Shown piece by piece: positions 32,432 through 43,947 of a stretch of DNA of 64,000 nt. The position numbers and the translations under genes are program-made. Source of the DNA: Archangium violaceum Cb vi76 (lineage in GTDB: Bacteria; Myxococcota; Myxococcia; Myxococcales; Myxococcaceae); NCBI RefSeq assembly GCF_000733295.1, contig NZ_JPMI01000423.1:62001-126000 (forward strand), read 5' to 3'. The notes below the pieces were generated by a model. That model had not been told where the DNA came from. It was given only the letters and a program-made list of their open reading frames with translations, and made no database searches. Numbering within the stretch: the first letter of the stretch is position 1; each line of letters begins with the position of its first letter.

Positions 32432-33558
32432 TGGAGCGGGACTGGCGCGAGCAGGTGAAACACCTGCTCGGACGCGCGGAGAGGCTGGAGCCGGGCGAGG
32501 CCAAGGTGATGGCACTCGAGGAAGCCGCCCGGCTCGCGGACGCACACGCGGACGGACCACTCGCCTACGAGGTGCGGGACGCGCTCATCGACGCGGCCAC
32601 CTTCGGGGGCTTCCCGGACCGGGCCCTGGTGGCCTTCGCCTGGTGCCGGGGCCAGCAGCAGCGCGACCCGGTGCGCTACCCGCCGGAGCCGCTGCTCTGG
32701 AAGCAGAAGTGGGTGGTGGGCCGGCTCGACGAGTTCCCCCACATCAGCCGCAAGCAGATCGCCAGCGCGCTGGACGACGTGGAGCAGTGCTTCGCGAAGG
32801 CCGGCGCGGGACGGCGCGCGGTGCTGAAGCTGCGCTACCAGGCCGCCCGGGACATGGGTGACACGGAGGTGGCGGAGGACTTCTGGACCCGGTGGGTGCG
32901 CGAGCCCCGCGACCACCTCACGGACTGCCGCGCCTGCGAGCTGGATGACGAGTTGGATCACCACATCGACCGGGGCGAGCACGCCGTGGCGCTGGAGAAG
33001 GCCCGGCCCCTGCTCGAGGGGCGCAACGCGTGCGCGGAGGTGCCCCACCTGACGCTGGGCAGCGTGCTCTACCCGCTCTTCAAGCTGGGACGGCTGGAGC
33101 AGGCCAGAGACAACCACCTGCGCGGCTATGCCCTGGTGCAGCGCAACCGCGAGTTCCTCGCCACCGTGGGCGAGCACCTGGAGTTCCTCGCGCTCACCGG
33201 CAACGTGGAGCGCGGGTTGAAGCTCTTCGAGCGCCACGTGGGGTGGGCGCTGGAGCACGCCAGCCACCGGGACCGCTTCACCTTCCACTCGGCCGCGCTC
33301 GCCCTCATGGAGCGGGCCGTGGAGGAGGGACGGGAGAAGGTGGTGCTCTCCCTGCCACGCGCCTTCGCGCTGTACTCGCCCGGGGACACCTATGAAATCC
33401 GGACGCTGCGCGGCTGGCTCTCCTCCCAGGCCGAGGGCATCGCGGTGAAGTTCGACTCGCGCAACGGCACGGACCGCTTCCACCAACTGCTCGCGCGCAC
33501 GAAGCGGCTCGGCGGTGAGGTGGTCCCCTTCCCCATCGACAGCTCTCCCCCCGCGTAG
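32431..33558 (+). CDS. TPR-like helical-repeat partner of the HSP90 protein
   Basis: 375 residues, soluble, made almost wholly of helices in TPR/HAT-like pairs (ALEEAARLADAHADG, RALVAFAWCRGQ, AVALEKARPLLEG, RLEQARDNHLRGYAL, NVERGLKLFERHVGWALEHA). It starts at the base where the HSP90 stop ends (TGATG). Eukaryotic HSP90 co-chaperones are TPR proteins that bind the C-terminal tail; this protein is likely a dedicated partner or client adaptor by position. It has no recognised enzymatic domain. The TPR assignment is from the pattern of small residues and needs a profile. Confidence 0.7.
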   Translation: MERDWREQVKHLLGRAERLEPGEAKVMALEEAARLADAHADGPLAYEVRDALIDAATFGGFPDRALVAFAWCRGQQQRDPVRYPPEPLLWKQKWVVGRLDEFPHISRKQIASALDDVEQCFAKAGAGRRAVLKLRYQAARDMGDTEVAEDFWTRWVREPRDHLTDCRACELDDELDHHIDRGEHAVALEKARPLLEGRNACAEVPHLTLGSVLYPLFKLGRLEQARDNHLRGYALVQRNREFLATVGEHLEFLALTGNVERGLKLFERHVGWALEHASHRDRFTFHSAALALMERAVEEGREKVVLSLPRAFALYSPGDTYEIRTLRGWLSSQAEGIAVKFDSRNGTDRFHQLLARTKRLGGEVVPFPIDSSPPA

Positions 33559-33597
33559 GCCGTCTTCCAGGAACCGCCGGAGGGCGAGGGAGAGGGC

Positions 33598-35202
33598 TCA
33601 GCCCGTTGAGCGCGAGGGCACCACCGGAACCGGGACCTCGCCCTCCACGGGACGTGCCGGCAATGAAACGATGAACACGGTCCCATCCCCCGGAGCACTG
33701 CGCACGGAGATGTCTCCCCCGAGCCGGCGCACGATGTTCCGGCTGATGGACAATCCCAGTCCCGTTCCCGTCGAGCCCTTCGTGGTGAAGAAGGGCTGGA
33801 AGAGCCGGGACAGCACCTCGGCCGGGATGCCGGGCCCCGTGTCGCTGACCTCGATGACGGCCATGTCCGCCTCGCGCCGGGCGGTGACGCGAATCTCCTT
33901 GCGCGGCCCCTCCCCCGCCTCGAGCGCCTGCGCCGCGTTGACGAGCAGGTTCACGAAGACCTGAGACACCGGGCCCGGGCTCCCCTTCACCTCCAACCCT
34001 CCCGGCAGCTGCGTCTCGACGCTCGCCTGCCGCATCGTCTCGAGCCGGGCGATGCGCAGCGCCGAGCGGATGGCCTCGTCGAGCTCGAACCACCCCCCCG
34101 CCTCCGCATCCGTCTTCGCCAGCGAGCGCATGTCCCGGACGATGTCGCTGATGCGCAGCGAGCCCTCCCGCGCGTCCTGCACGGCCTGCTCCAGCTCCTC
34201 CAGGTCCACCGGCTCGCCCTGGCGCAACGCCACCACCTGCTCCTGGATGTAGCCCAGGTTGCTCAGCACGTAGGCCGTCGGGTTGTTGATCTCATGCCCG
34301 ATGCCGGCCGCCACCTGCCCCAGCGTCGCCAGCCGCTCGGAGGACGCGAGCTGGCACGCCAGGCGCCAGTTCTCCAGCGCCAGCACCACATGGCTCGCCA
34401 GCATCGCCGCGCGATCCAACTCCTTCCTGCCGAACATGCGCAGCCCGTCCCTGCGCAGCAGCCCCAGCACGCCCAGCACCCGCTCCCCCACCGTCAACGG
34501 GTGGAGGATGACCGAGGCCCCCTTCCCCAACGCCTGGATGGAGCCGAGCCGCCGATCCTCCAGGCCGGGCGCCGCCAGGGCCGGCGTCCTGTCCGAGGCC
34601 AGCGTCTGCACCACCCGCTCGCCCAGCTCGCGCAGCACGCCCCCTTCCTCCTCCGAGGACAGGCCGCACGCGTGCGCCACCTGGAGCCGCCCCTGCGACT
34701 CCTGCATCAGCAGCACCACCGCGTCCGCCACCATCAGCGTCCGGCTCCCCTCCACGATGGCCTGGGGAATCCGATCGAACTCGTTCGTCTCGAAGAAGGA
34801 CTGGCTGGCCCGCACCATGTCCGCCGAGGCGTTGAGCCGGTACCGGTCCAGCGCGCGCGTGACGCACGCGTACATCTCATGGATGTTGAACGGCTTGCGG
34901 ATGAGATCGAACGCCCCGGCCCGCATGCACTCGATGGCCGTCTCCACCTCGGCATAGCCGGTGGCGACGATGACCTCGGTGGCGGGAAGGATCTGCTTGG
35001 CCTCGCGCAGCAGCTCGAGCCCGCTCATGAAGGGCATGCGCACGTCGGTGATGATCAACCCGGGCGAGCACTCGCGCAGCAGCTTCAGGGCGGCCTTGCC
35101 GTCGGACGCCTCGGTGACGGCGTAGCCCTCCTGCTCCAACTGGTAGCGCAGCAGCAGGCGCATGTCCCGCTCATCGTCCACGACGAGGATCTGCTCATTC
35201 AT
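33598..35202 (-). CDS. Receiver-GAF-histidine kinase
   Basis: 534 residues, soluble. A receiver domain with acidic pocket VDDE (8-11), phosphoacceptor Asp53 (LIITDVRMP) and RKPF comes first. A GAF domain follows (about 150-285). The kinase then has H-box GIGHEINNP, N-box FVNLLVNAAQALE, DTGPGIP and TGLGLSISRNIVRRLGG. It begins 8 bases after the membrane kinase gene that ends at 35211, so both are co-transcribed; that upstream kinase may phosphorylate this receiver. The frame is open further upstream across the neighbouring gene, but only the part from MNEQILVVDD is coding. Confidence 0.93.
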   Translation of the reverse strand: MNEQILVVDDERDMRLLLRYQLEQEGYAVTEASDGKAALKLLRECSPGLIITDVRMPFMSGLELLREAKQILPATEVIVATGYAEVETAIECMRAGAFDLIRKPFNIHEMYACVTRALDRYRLNASADMVRASQSFFETNEFDRIPQAIVEGSRTLMVADAVVLLMQESQGRLQVAHACGLSSEEEGGVLRELGERVVQTLASDRTPALAAPGLEDRRLGSIQALGKGASVILHPLTVGERVLGVLGLLRRDGLRMFGRKELDRAAMLASHVVLALENWRLACQLASSERLATLGQVAAGIGHEINNPTAYVLSNLGYIQEQVVALRQGEPVDLEELEQAVQDAREGSLRISDIVRDMRSLAKTDAEAGGWFELDEAIRSALRIARLETMRQASVETQLPGGLEVKGSPGPVSQVFVNLLVNAAQALEAGEGPRKEIRVTARREADMAVIEVSDTGPGIPAEVLSRLFQPFFTTKGSTGTGLGLSISRNIVRRLGGDISVRSAPGDGTVFIVSLPARPVEGEVPVPVVPSRSTG

Positions 35203-35210
35203 GGGGGAAC

Positions 35211-37352
35211 TCACGCGGACACCTCCGTGGGGTGCGCCGGCGCCACCGGGAACCACAACCGCATCGTGGTGCCGGCACCGGGGGCCGTCTCCACGTCGAT
35301 ACGGCCACCGTACGACTCGACGATGCTGCGGGTGATGGACAGCCCCAGGCCCGTCCCCTGTCCCACCGGCTTGGTGGTGAAGAAGGGATCGAAGATGCGC
35401 TGGCGCACGTCCGGCGCCATGCCGCTCCCGGTGTCCGTCACGACCAACTCCATGCCATCGCGCGCCGGAGAGAGGTGCGCCCCGATGGACACCGTCCCCC
35501 CCGGCGGCGTCGCATCCAACGCGTTGCCCACCAGATTCAGCAACGCCGACTCCATCTCCGGCACGTTGGCCTCCAACCCGGGAAGGTCCGCCGGGGATTC
35601 GATGATCTTCAACTGAACCTGGCTCCGCTCGGCCTGGCCACTGGCCAGCTCGTACACGCGCTCGAGCATGCGCCCCACCTCGATGCGCTCGCGCACCGGA
35701 CCGCTCCTGCGCGAGAAGTCCAGAAGTGTACGCACCAGCCGGGCACAGCGCTGGGTGTGCGACTCGATGCACTCGAACGCCGTGCGAGATCCGCTGTCCA
35801 GCGAGGGCCTCATCAACTGCGCCTGCGCGAAACCGAGGATGATGCCGAGCGGATTGTTCAGCTCGTGCGACAGGCCGGCCACGAGCGTGCCCACCGCCGC
35901 CATCTTCTCCGACTGCACCAGCGACTCGCGCAGCCGCTTCACCTCGCGCAGGTCCCTCGCGATGCAGACGTGCCCCAGCACCGACCCCGCCGCGTCGAGG
36001 ATGCGCGACAACGTCAGCTGCACGGGAATGGTGCCCGCCTGCCGCGTGACGAGCGAGAGCTCCGCCTCCACGGGCTCGCCCCCCTTCGCGCGGTCGAACA
36101 ACCCGAGGACGAGCTCGCGTGAGTCCTCGGGCACCATCCGCTCCAGGAAGGAGGCCCCCAGCATCTCCAGCCGCGGCCACCCGAAGAGCTTCTCCGCCGC
36201 CTCGTTGCACACGAGCACCCAGCCCTCTCCACCCACCATCAGGATGGCGTTGGGCGAGGAGGAGGTGATCTGCGCCTGAAGCGACAGGTGCTCCCGCGAG
36301 CGCTCCAGCTCGGCGCCCCGGTGGGCCAGCCGCTCGAGCATCAGGTTGAAGGTGCCCGCGATGGCATCCAGCTCGTCCCCGGTGCGCACCTGGATGCGCT
36401 CGCACAGGTCCCCTCCGTCGATGATGCGCCGCATGGAGCGCTGGAGCTGCTGCAGCGGACGCAACAGCAACCGGGTGCGCCAGAAGATCAGCAGGAGGAG
36501 CAGCACCGCCGTCACCACGCCGCCCTGGATGATCCGCTGGCGCAACACCTCCACCGGACCGGAGATGCGCTCGGCCGGCACGGAGAGGACCAGGGACCAG
36601 CCGAAGCCATGCTCCCGCGCGAAGCCCTCCACCGGGACCACCAGGAGGTATGTCCCGTCGATGAGGGCGGTGTTGCGCACGCCGGCGCCAGAGGACAAGG
36701 ACTTCAGCGCCCCCACCACCTGGGGCGACAGGTGGCCGTCCAGCAGCCGATCCCCATCCATCAGCACCACTTCCAGCCCCTGACGCGCGGCGCCTCCGCC
36801 CACGAAGGACAGGTCGAACCGGGCCACCAGGGCGCCCTCCGTGTGCCGCTGGTAGATGACGGGAAAGGCGAAGAGCACGTGCGGCACCCCCGCCTCGGAG
36901 ACGACCAGGGCCTGGGGCTGGCCATCGCGGACCTTGGACCACCAGGGCTCCTGCGCGAAGGAGCCCACGCTCGCGCTCCGGCCGTTGCGGGCGATGACAC
37001 GCCCCATGAAGTCGAGCAGCCAGAGATCGCTCTCCTCGCCGCCCTTGCCCGGCAGGCTCAGCCGCTGCATGAGGGGCTCGAGGTAGTCGCTGCGGCCCAG
37101 CGTATCGATGACGCTGTTGGTCATGAACGGGTTGGAGGCGAGCGACTGCACCGCGTTCCACCGCAACTGGAGCTGCTCGTCGATGCCGTCCGAGGCGAAG
37201 CGGGCCAGCTCGAGCAGATGCTCCCGGTTCGCCGTCTCGAGCGCGTCATGCGCGCCACGAGACACGGTGGTGACGAGGACGCCCACCATGACCACGTCGA
37301 TGAGCAGGAAGAAGAGGAGGAGCTTGCCTTGGAAGCTCCGGAGCAGGTTCAC
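35211..37352 (-). CDS. Transmembrane sensor histidine kinase (Cache-HAMP-PAS)
   Basis: 713 residues. The first helix is at about 10-30 (LLLFFLLIDVVMVGVLVTTV). A periplasmic double-Cache-type region follows to about 280 (DLWLLDFMGRVIARNG, FPVIYQ), then a second helix (GGVVTAVLLLLLIFW), HAMP (LLLRPLQQLQRSM), a PAS domain (NAILMVGGEGWVLVCNEAAEKLFG), and the kinase core with LSHELNNPLG, LLNLVGNALDATP, DTGSGM and TGLGLSITRSIVESYGG. It senses an extracellular ligand and heads a two-gene unit with the receiver-GAF kinase. The ligand is unknown. Confidence 0.94.
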   Translation of the reverse strand: MNLLRSFQGKLLLFFLLIDVVMVGVLVTTVSRGAHDALETANREHLLELARFASDGIDEQLQLRWNAVQSLASNPFMTNSVIDTLGRSDYLEPLMQRLSLPGKGGEESDLWLLDFMGRVIARNGRSASVGSFAQEPWWSKVRDGQPQALVVSEAGVPHVLFAFPVIYQRHTEGALVARFDLSFVGGGAARQGLEVVLMDGDRLLDGHLSPQVVGALKSLSSGAGVRNTALIDGTYLLVVPVEGFAREHGFGWSLVLSVPAERISGPVEVLRQRIIQGGVVTAVLLLLLIFWRTRLLLRPLQQLQRSMRRIIDGGDLCERIQVRTGDELDAIAGTFNLMLERLAHRGAELERSREHLSLQAQITSSSPNAILMVGGEGWVLVCNEAAEKLFGWPRLEMLGASFLERMVPEDSRELVLGLFDRAKGGEPVEAELSLVTRQAGTIPVQLTLSRILDAAGSVLGHVCIARDLREVKRLRESLVQSEKMAAVGTLVAGLSHELNNPLGIILGFAQAQLMRPSLDSGSRTAFECIESHTQRCARLVRTLLDFSRRSGPVRERIEVGRMLERVYELASGQAERSQVQLKIIESPADLPGLEANVPEMESALLNLVGNALDATPPGGTVSIGAHLSPARDGMELVVTDTGSGMAPDVRQRIFDPFFTTKPVGQGTGLGLSITRSIVESYGGRIDVETAPGAGTTMRLWFPVAPAHPTEVSA

Positions 37353-37429
37353 GATGGCGCTCCCGGAAACCCTGGGAGCCCAGGATATACGAGCCCGGCC
37401 CTCTTGTGAGCCCGGCGGTGGGACCCCTC

Positions 37430-39712
<2,283 letters not shown>

Positions 39713-39814
39713 GGCACCAAAAACCCTACACCATCCCACATCAAAAGGCGAGTCCCCCCAGGCCCCCCGCGTCCCCACCTGTCGAGAGGAGGACGCGGAG
39801 GCACCGTTCCGCGG

Positions 39815-40606
39815 CTACGGGAACGCGGCGGAGGGCTCCTTCAGCACGCAGATGAGGGCGTCCGGATCGCACTTCACGTCGAAGTTCGGGTTGATGCCCG
39901 AGCCACGCAGGCGGCCCACGGAGGGATCCGCCTTCGGGTCGCACTTCGACTCATCCGGCTTCCTGTTGGTCGCGCAGGACACCACCGGCCAGATGCCCTT
40001 CACCTTGTATTGGGCCTCGCAGCCGTTCTCCGTGTAGGTCAGGTCCGCGACGAACAACGTGCCCGGGATGTCCGGCGTGTTGTAGATGCGCACGTTGGAC
40101 CAGGCGTAGGTGAGGCTCAGGCCCGGCTGGCCACTCACGGTCGAGCGCAACTCCAACCGGGTCGGGTTGTCGAGCTGGGGGACCTCGCAATAGTTGTCCG
40201 GTCCCGGGGCGTCCGTCGTCAGGTCGCCCACGGCGTGGCGCTGGACCGGCGCGTCCGGATCCACCACGTACGGCCGCTCCGCCGCCACCACCGCCGGCAT
40301 CGCCAACCACCAGGGCTGGGAGCGGAGGCCCACCCGGTCCTTCACGTTCGGGTCCCTGTCCCGCGCGTTCGGGTCCTGGCTGAAGTACTTCTGCAGGCCC
40401 ACCACCTCCGGCTTGAGCTGCGCGCACGAGGCCGTCGCGTCCTCGCCCTGCGCCAGCGTGAAGCTGGTGGCGAACGAGCCGGTGGAGCCGTCCGACACGG
40501 CGCGCGCCACCACACACTGCGGGTCCTGCTGCAGGGGATCACAGGCGCTCAGGGTGGAGACGAGCAGCACCGCCCCGGTACCCAATCCAATCAGTCGAAG
40601 AGTCAT
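39815..40606 (-). CDS. Lipoprotein partner of the TonB receptor
   Basis: 263 residues with GGGAGAAAC before the ATG and a lipobox LSAC (Cys22). The mature protein has eight or more cysteines, probably in disulfides (DPQCVV, ATASCAQL, NYCEVP, ENGCEAQ, VVSCAT, SKCDPK, VKCDPD, LICVL), and a beta-rich pattern. No family is recognised. It starts 23 bases after the TonB receptor stop on the same strand, the place a substrate-capturing surface lipoprotein (SusD-like in role, not in sequence) would occupy. The function is inferred from this context only. Confidence 0.65.
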   Translation of the reverse strand: MTLRLIGLGTGAVLLVSTLSACDPLQQDPQCVVARAVSDGSTGSFATSFTLAQGEDATASCAQLKPEVVGLQKYFSQDPNARDRDPNVKDRVGLRSQPWWLAMPAVVAAERPYVVDPDAPVQRHAVGDLTTDAPGPDNYCEVPQLDNPTRLELRSTVSGQPGLSLTYAWSNVRIYNTPDIPGTLFVADLTYTENGCEAQYKVKGIWPVVSCATNRKPDESKCDPKADPSVGRLRGSGINPNFDVKCDPDALICVLKEPSAAFP

Positions 40607-40629
40607 GATGTTTCTCCCAGGAGCGTGTC

Positions 40630-43600
40630 TCAGAAGCTCAGCTTCATGCCGAAGCGGATGGAGCGGGGCGCCTGATACGCGATGGGCTTCTTGAAGTTGG
40701 GGTTGATGTCCGCGTTGGTGATGGCCTGCGGGCTGTCCAGCGGAGCGGTGGTGACGTAGACGCGGCAGTCGGGGCTGGGCGAGTCCGTGCGGCAGGCCTC
40801 GAGGTCCGCCGGCTTGCCATTCACCTCGATGGGGTGCACGCGCGTGGTGGTGAAGACCTGATCCCTCGCCGTCACCTCCTGGAAGTTGAAGATGTTGAAG
40901 ACGTCCAGGGAGAGGCTGAGCGCGTAGTTGCCCGCGAGCTTCTTGGTGACGCCCAGGTGACCATCCGTGTTGTGGACCCAGGGCAGCCGGCCCGCGCTGC
41001 CACGCGGCAGGATGAACGTCTCCGCGCCACTGCGGCGGGGGTGGAAGCCCAGGTAGTTGAGCGGAGCACCCGAGCGGCTGCGCCAACCGCCGCCGATGTC
41101 GAGGCTCAGGTCCTTGGCCAGCCGGAACTCCTTGGCGCCGAAGATCTTGATGGCGTGCGTGCGGTCACCCGGCAGCGGACCATCGCGGTTGATGGTGAGC
41201 GACTTCAGGTCGAAGTCGCGCGTCAGGTTGGGGGAGATCTGCCCGGTGTCCGCGCGGAAGAGGCCCGAGTAGTTGCCGCGCAGCGAGGACCACGTGTAGC
41301 TGACCTGCGCCAGCCAGCCGTCCGAGAAGCTCTTGGTGTAGTAGGCGTTCACCGCGTCGTAGTCGCGGCGGGCCAGCGGGAAGTCCGTGGCGAAGCCCTT
41401 GCCCGGGTTGCCCAGGAAGAAGGTGGTGCCGTCGTCGCGGCTCATGTCCTCGATGACGTCGTTGAGGTAGCGCCGGGTGTACTGGAGGCCCACGCGCCCG
41501 AGCAGCACCTCGTACTCGGCACCCAGGACGAACTCGTCGCTGGACTGGGCGCGGATGTTCGGATCCACCGACACCCGGTCACCGCCCTCGCCGCCCCAGA
41601 ACTGGTTGGGGTTCTCCGGGTTGCCGATGGCCTGACGGTTGGAGTTCACGTTGCAGTCGCCGCCCTCGACGAGGTCCGCGGGGTCGCGCGGGTCACACCG
41701 GGGCGCGTTGTACGTGGCCGTCAGCAGCTGCTGCTGGGGGAAGGACAGGTCCGCCATGTCCAGCGGGACGTTCTCGTAGAAGCGCGCGTAGTTGGCGTAG
41801 AGCTTCGAGCGGCCCTGCTGGGTGAAGTCGTAGATGACGCCGACGCGGGGCGACCACTGGTTGGGCAGGTTCAGGCCCATCTTGCCGTCCAGGCCCCAGA
41901 TGGTCTGCGTGTCGTAGCGCACGCCCACGTTGACCGTCACCTTGTCCATGATGGACCAGCTGTCCTGCACGAAGCCGCCCACCGTCGCCGAGGCGGTGGT
42001 GCCCTCCTTGAAGGGCAGCGGCACGATGGTGTCCGGGCCGCTCAGGTAGCCGTACTGGTTGAGCGTGAAGAAGCACGCGCCGCTGGTGCACTCCTGCCAG
42101 GGAGCGCCGCCGGTGCGCGCGCGCTTGTTGTAGAAGCTCGCGCCCTCGGCATCGAAGCCGGCCTTGATGACGTGGTGGCCGAGCGCCTCGAGCAGGAACG
42201 TGCCCACCGCCTTGCCCTGGTAGCGGTCCAGCTCCGACATGCTGATGGTGCCGGGGCCACCGCTGGCGTACGAGGCGACGGGGCAGCGGGTCGCGGACAT
42301 ATCCGCGGGCATCCCCGCGGGCGAGTCACAAACGGAGGGGTCCGCGAGCTGCTCGAACTCGGTGATGCTGTGGTAGTCGCGCACCGTCCTGCCGCCGCTC
42401 ACGCTGCGCGTGCGCCGCCAGGCGATGTTGGACTGCGCGGAGAGCCCCTGGCCGGTGCCGAGCCCCGAGCCGTCCGACGGAAGGATGGAGGCGTTCTGGT
42501 GGTGCCAGCCGACCGTCGCGTCCAGCAGCAGCTTCTTGTCGAAGAAGGAGGAGGTCTGCTTGGCCACGATGTCCATCGCGCCACCGGTGCGGCGGGTGGC
42601 GATGGCCTCATAGGCGCCCTGGACGTACGCGGTGCAGGACAGCCCGCTGCACACCTCGGGCGCGCCATCGCGGCTGAAGGAGTACCGGCCCTCGCCGCCC
42701 GACCAGGTGGGCGTGCCATACACGGACAGCGACAGGTTGTGGTCCGGGTTGAAGAGATAGGTGAGCTTGCCGATGTACTGCACGGTCCGCTCGTCCGCGA
42801 AGCGATCCGTCCGGGCGCCCGGGATGGGCGTGGCGACCTGGAAGCGCGTCTCCGGGTCGATGCGGGCGGCACCCACGGCGCTGCAACCGTTCGCCGCATC
42901 CACCGCGGTGCAGATGTCCAGGGTGCTGAGCTGCCGCGACACCTGGATGCGGGTGAAGGAGGGCGCCGCGCCGGCGTAGAACCACAGCTTGTCCTTGAGG
43001 ATGGGGCCACCGACCTCGAAGCCGAAGTCGCCCTGGTTCCACGGCGTGCCCTGGGCGGAGATGACGCTGCCAGCCTGCTGGATGGCCGGACCGGCCGACT
43101 GCAGGAAGCCCGGGGCGAAGTTGCCGAACACCGAGCCGTGGAACTCGTTGGAGCCGGACTTGGTGACCACGTTCATCACGCCGCCCGTGGAGCGGCCGTA
43201 CTCGGGCATGTAGCCACCGGTGATGACGTTGACCTCCTTGACGAACTCCACCGAGAGCGGCGTGCCGATGGTGCCCACGGCCGGGTCGTTCACCGACAGG
43301 CCATCCACCACGAACTGGTTCTCCGGCGAGGTGCCACCGTTGATGCTCACGCCGTAGGTGTCCTCCTGCGCGCCCGGCGCCATCTCGGCCAGCGACTCGA
43401 AGGAGCGCGAGGCCGAGCCCTTCGAGCCCGGCCGGCTCACCGCGAGGTTCCTCAGGATGGCGGCGTCGATGTTCAGGCCCGACGCGCTCGAGGCCACATC
43501 CACCGTGGGCGGAGCCGCCGTGACGGTGATGTCCTCGCTCAGGCCGCCCTCGGGCAGCATCTCCACGTTGAAGCGGATGGTGCGGTCGATGCGCAGCTGG

Positions 43601-43887
43601 ATGTCACCGCGCGAATAGGGACGGAAGCCATCGGCATCCACCCGGATGGTGTAGTTGCCCGACGGCAGCTGCGGAATCCGGTACTGGCCGCTGGCGTCGG
43701 AGAGCACCGTCTGCTCGCCCTGAAGGCTCGGAGACGTGACCGTCACCACCGCGTCCTGCAGTGGCTTCTTGTCGGCCGAGTTGATGATTTTGCCGGTGAT
43801 GACCGCCGTGCCCTGGGCCCATGCGCTGGACCCGAGCAGCAACAGCAGGACACACCACGCGCGAGCAAGTCGAACGTGCGAAGACAA
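40630..43887 (-). CDS. Oar-like TonB-dependent outer membrane receptor
   Basis: 1085 residues starting at TTG with AGGAGG upstream. A Sec signal (MSSHVRLARAWCVLLLLLGS, cut after AWA) precedes a carboxypeptidase-regulatory-like beta domain (about 28-110, VITGKIINSADKKPLQDAVV), the plug (NLAVSRPGSKG, VDGLSVNDP, GGYMPEYGRSTGGVMNVVTK), and a 22-strand-type barrel ending in the C-terminal aromatic FGMKLSF. The domain order matches Oar of Myxococcus, used for surface adhesion, protease secretion or development, and other TonB receptors. Its substrate is unknown. It is followed by a lipoprotein gene. Confidence 0.9.
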   Translation of the reverse strand: MSSHVRLARAWCVLLLLLGSSAWAQGTAVITGKIINSADKKPLQDAVVTVTSPSLQGEQTVLSDASGQYRIPQLPSGNYTIRVDADGFRPYSRGDIQLRIDRTIRFNVEMLPEGGLSEDITVTAAPPTVDVASSASGLNIDAAILRNLAVSRPGSKGSASRSFESLAEMAPGAQEDTYGVSINGGTSPENQFVVDGLSVNDPAVGTIGTPLSVEFVKEVNVITGGYMPEYGRSTGGVMNVVTKSGSNEFHGSVFGNFAPGFLQSAGPAIQQAGSVISAQGTPWNQGDFGFEVGGPILKDKLWFYAGAAPSFTRIQVSRQLSTLDICTAVDAANGCSAVGAARIDPETRFQVATPIPGARTDRFADERTVQYIGKLTYLFNPDHNLSLSVYGTPTWSGGEGRYSFSRDGAPEVCSGLSCTAYVQGAYEAIATRRTGGAMDIVAKQTSSFFDKKLLLDATVGWHHQNASILPSDGSGLGTGQGLSAQSNIAWRRTRSVSGGRTVRDYHSITEFEQLADPSVCDSPAGMPADMSATRCPVASYASGGPGTISMSELDRYQGKAVGTFLLEALGHHVIKAGFDAEGASFYNKRARTGGAPWQECTSGACFFTLNQYGYLSGPDTIVPLPFKEGTTASATVGGFVQDSWSIMDKVTVNVGVRYDTQTIWGLDGKMGLNLPNQWSPRVGVIYDFTQQGRSKLYANYARFYENVPLDMADLSFPQQQLLTATYNAPRCDPRDPADLVEGGDCNVNSNRQAIGNPENPNQFWGGEGGDRVSVDPNIRAQSSDEFVLGAEYEVLLGRVGLQYTRRYLNDVIEDMSRDDGTTFFLGNPGKGFATDFPLARRDYDAVNAYYTKSFSDGWLAQVSYTWSSLRGNYSGLFRADTGQISPNLTRDFDLKSLTINRDGPLPGDRTHAIKIFGAKEFRLAKDLSLDIGGGWRSRSGAPLNYLGFHPRRSGAETFILPRGSAGRLPWVHNTDGHLGVTKKLAGNYALSLSLDVFNIFNFQEVTARDQVFTTTRVHPIEVNGKPADLEACRTDSPSPDCRVYVTTAPLDSPQAITNADINPNFKKPIAYQAPRSIRFGMKLSF

Positions 43888-43897
43888 GATGCTGACC

Positions 43898-43903
43898 CCT
43901 CCT
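43898..43903 (-). promoter_or_regulatory. AGGAGG before a TTG start (TonB receptor)
   Basis: A full-consensus ribosome site lies 10 bases before the TTG that opens the receptor's signal peptide. No ATG or GTG in frame falls between, so it supports the TTG start. Confidence 0.6.
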
Positions 43904-43947
43904 GGGAAGTGGGGCGCACATTAGTCACATTTTCGAAACTTGGGAAT

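Noticed and set aside
35203-37161. A possible giant fusion of the receiver-GAF kinase with upstream sequence (1187 codons)
   Set aside because: The extension lies in another frame of the sensor kinase gene and looks non-coding; the receiver domain begins cleanly at the ATG at 35202.
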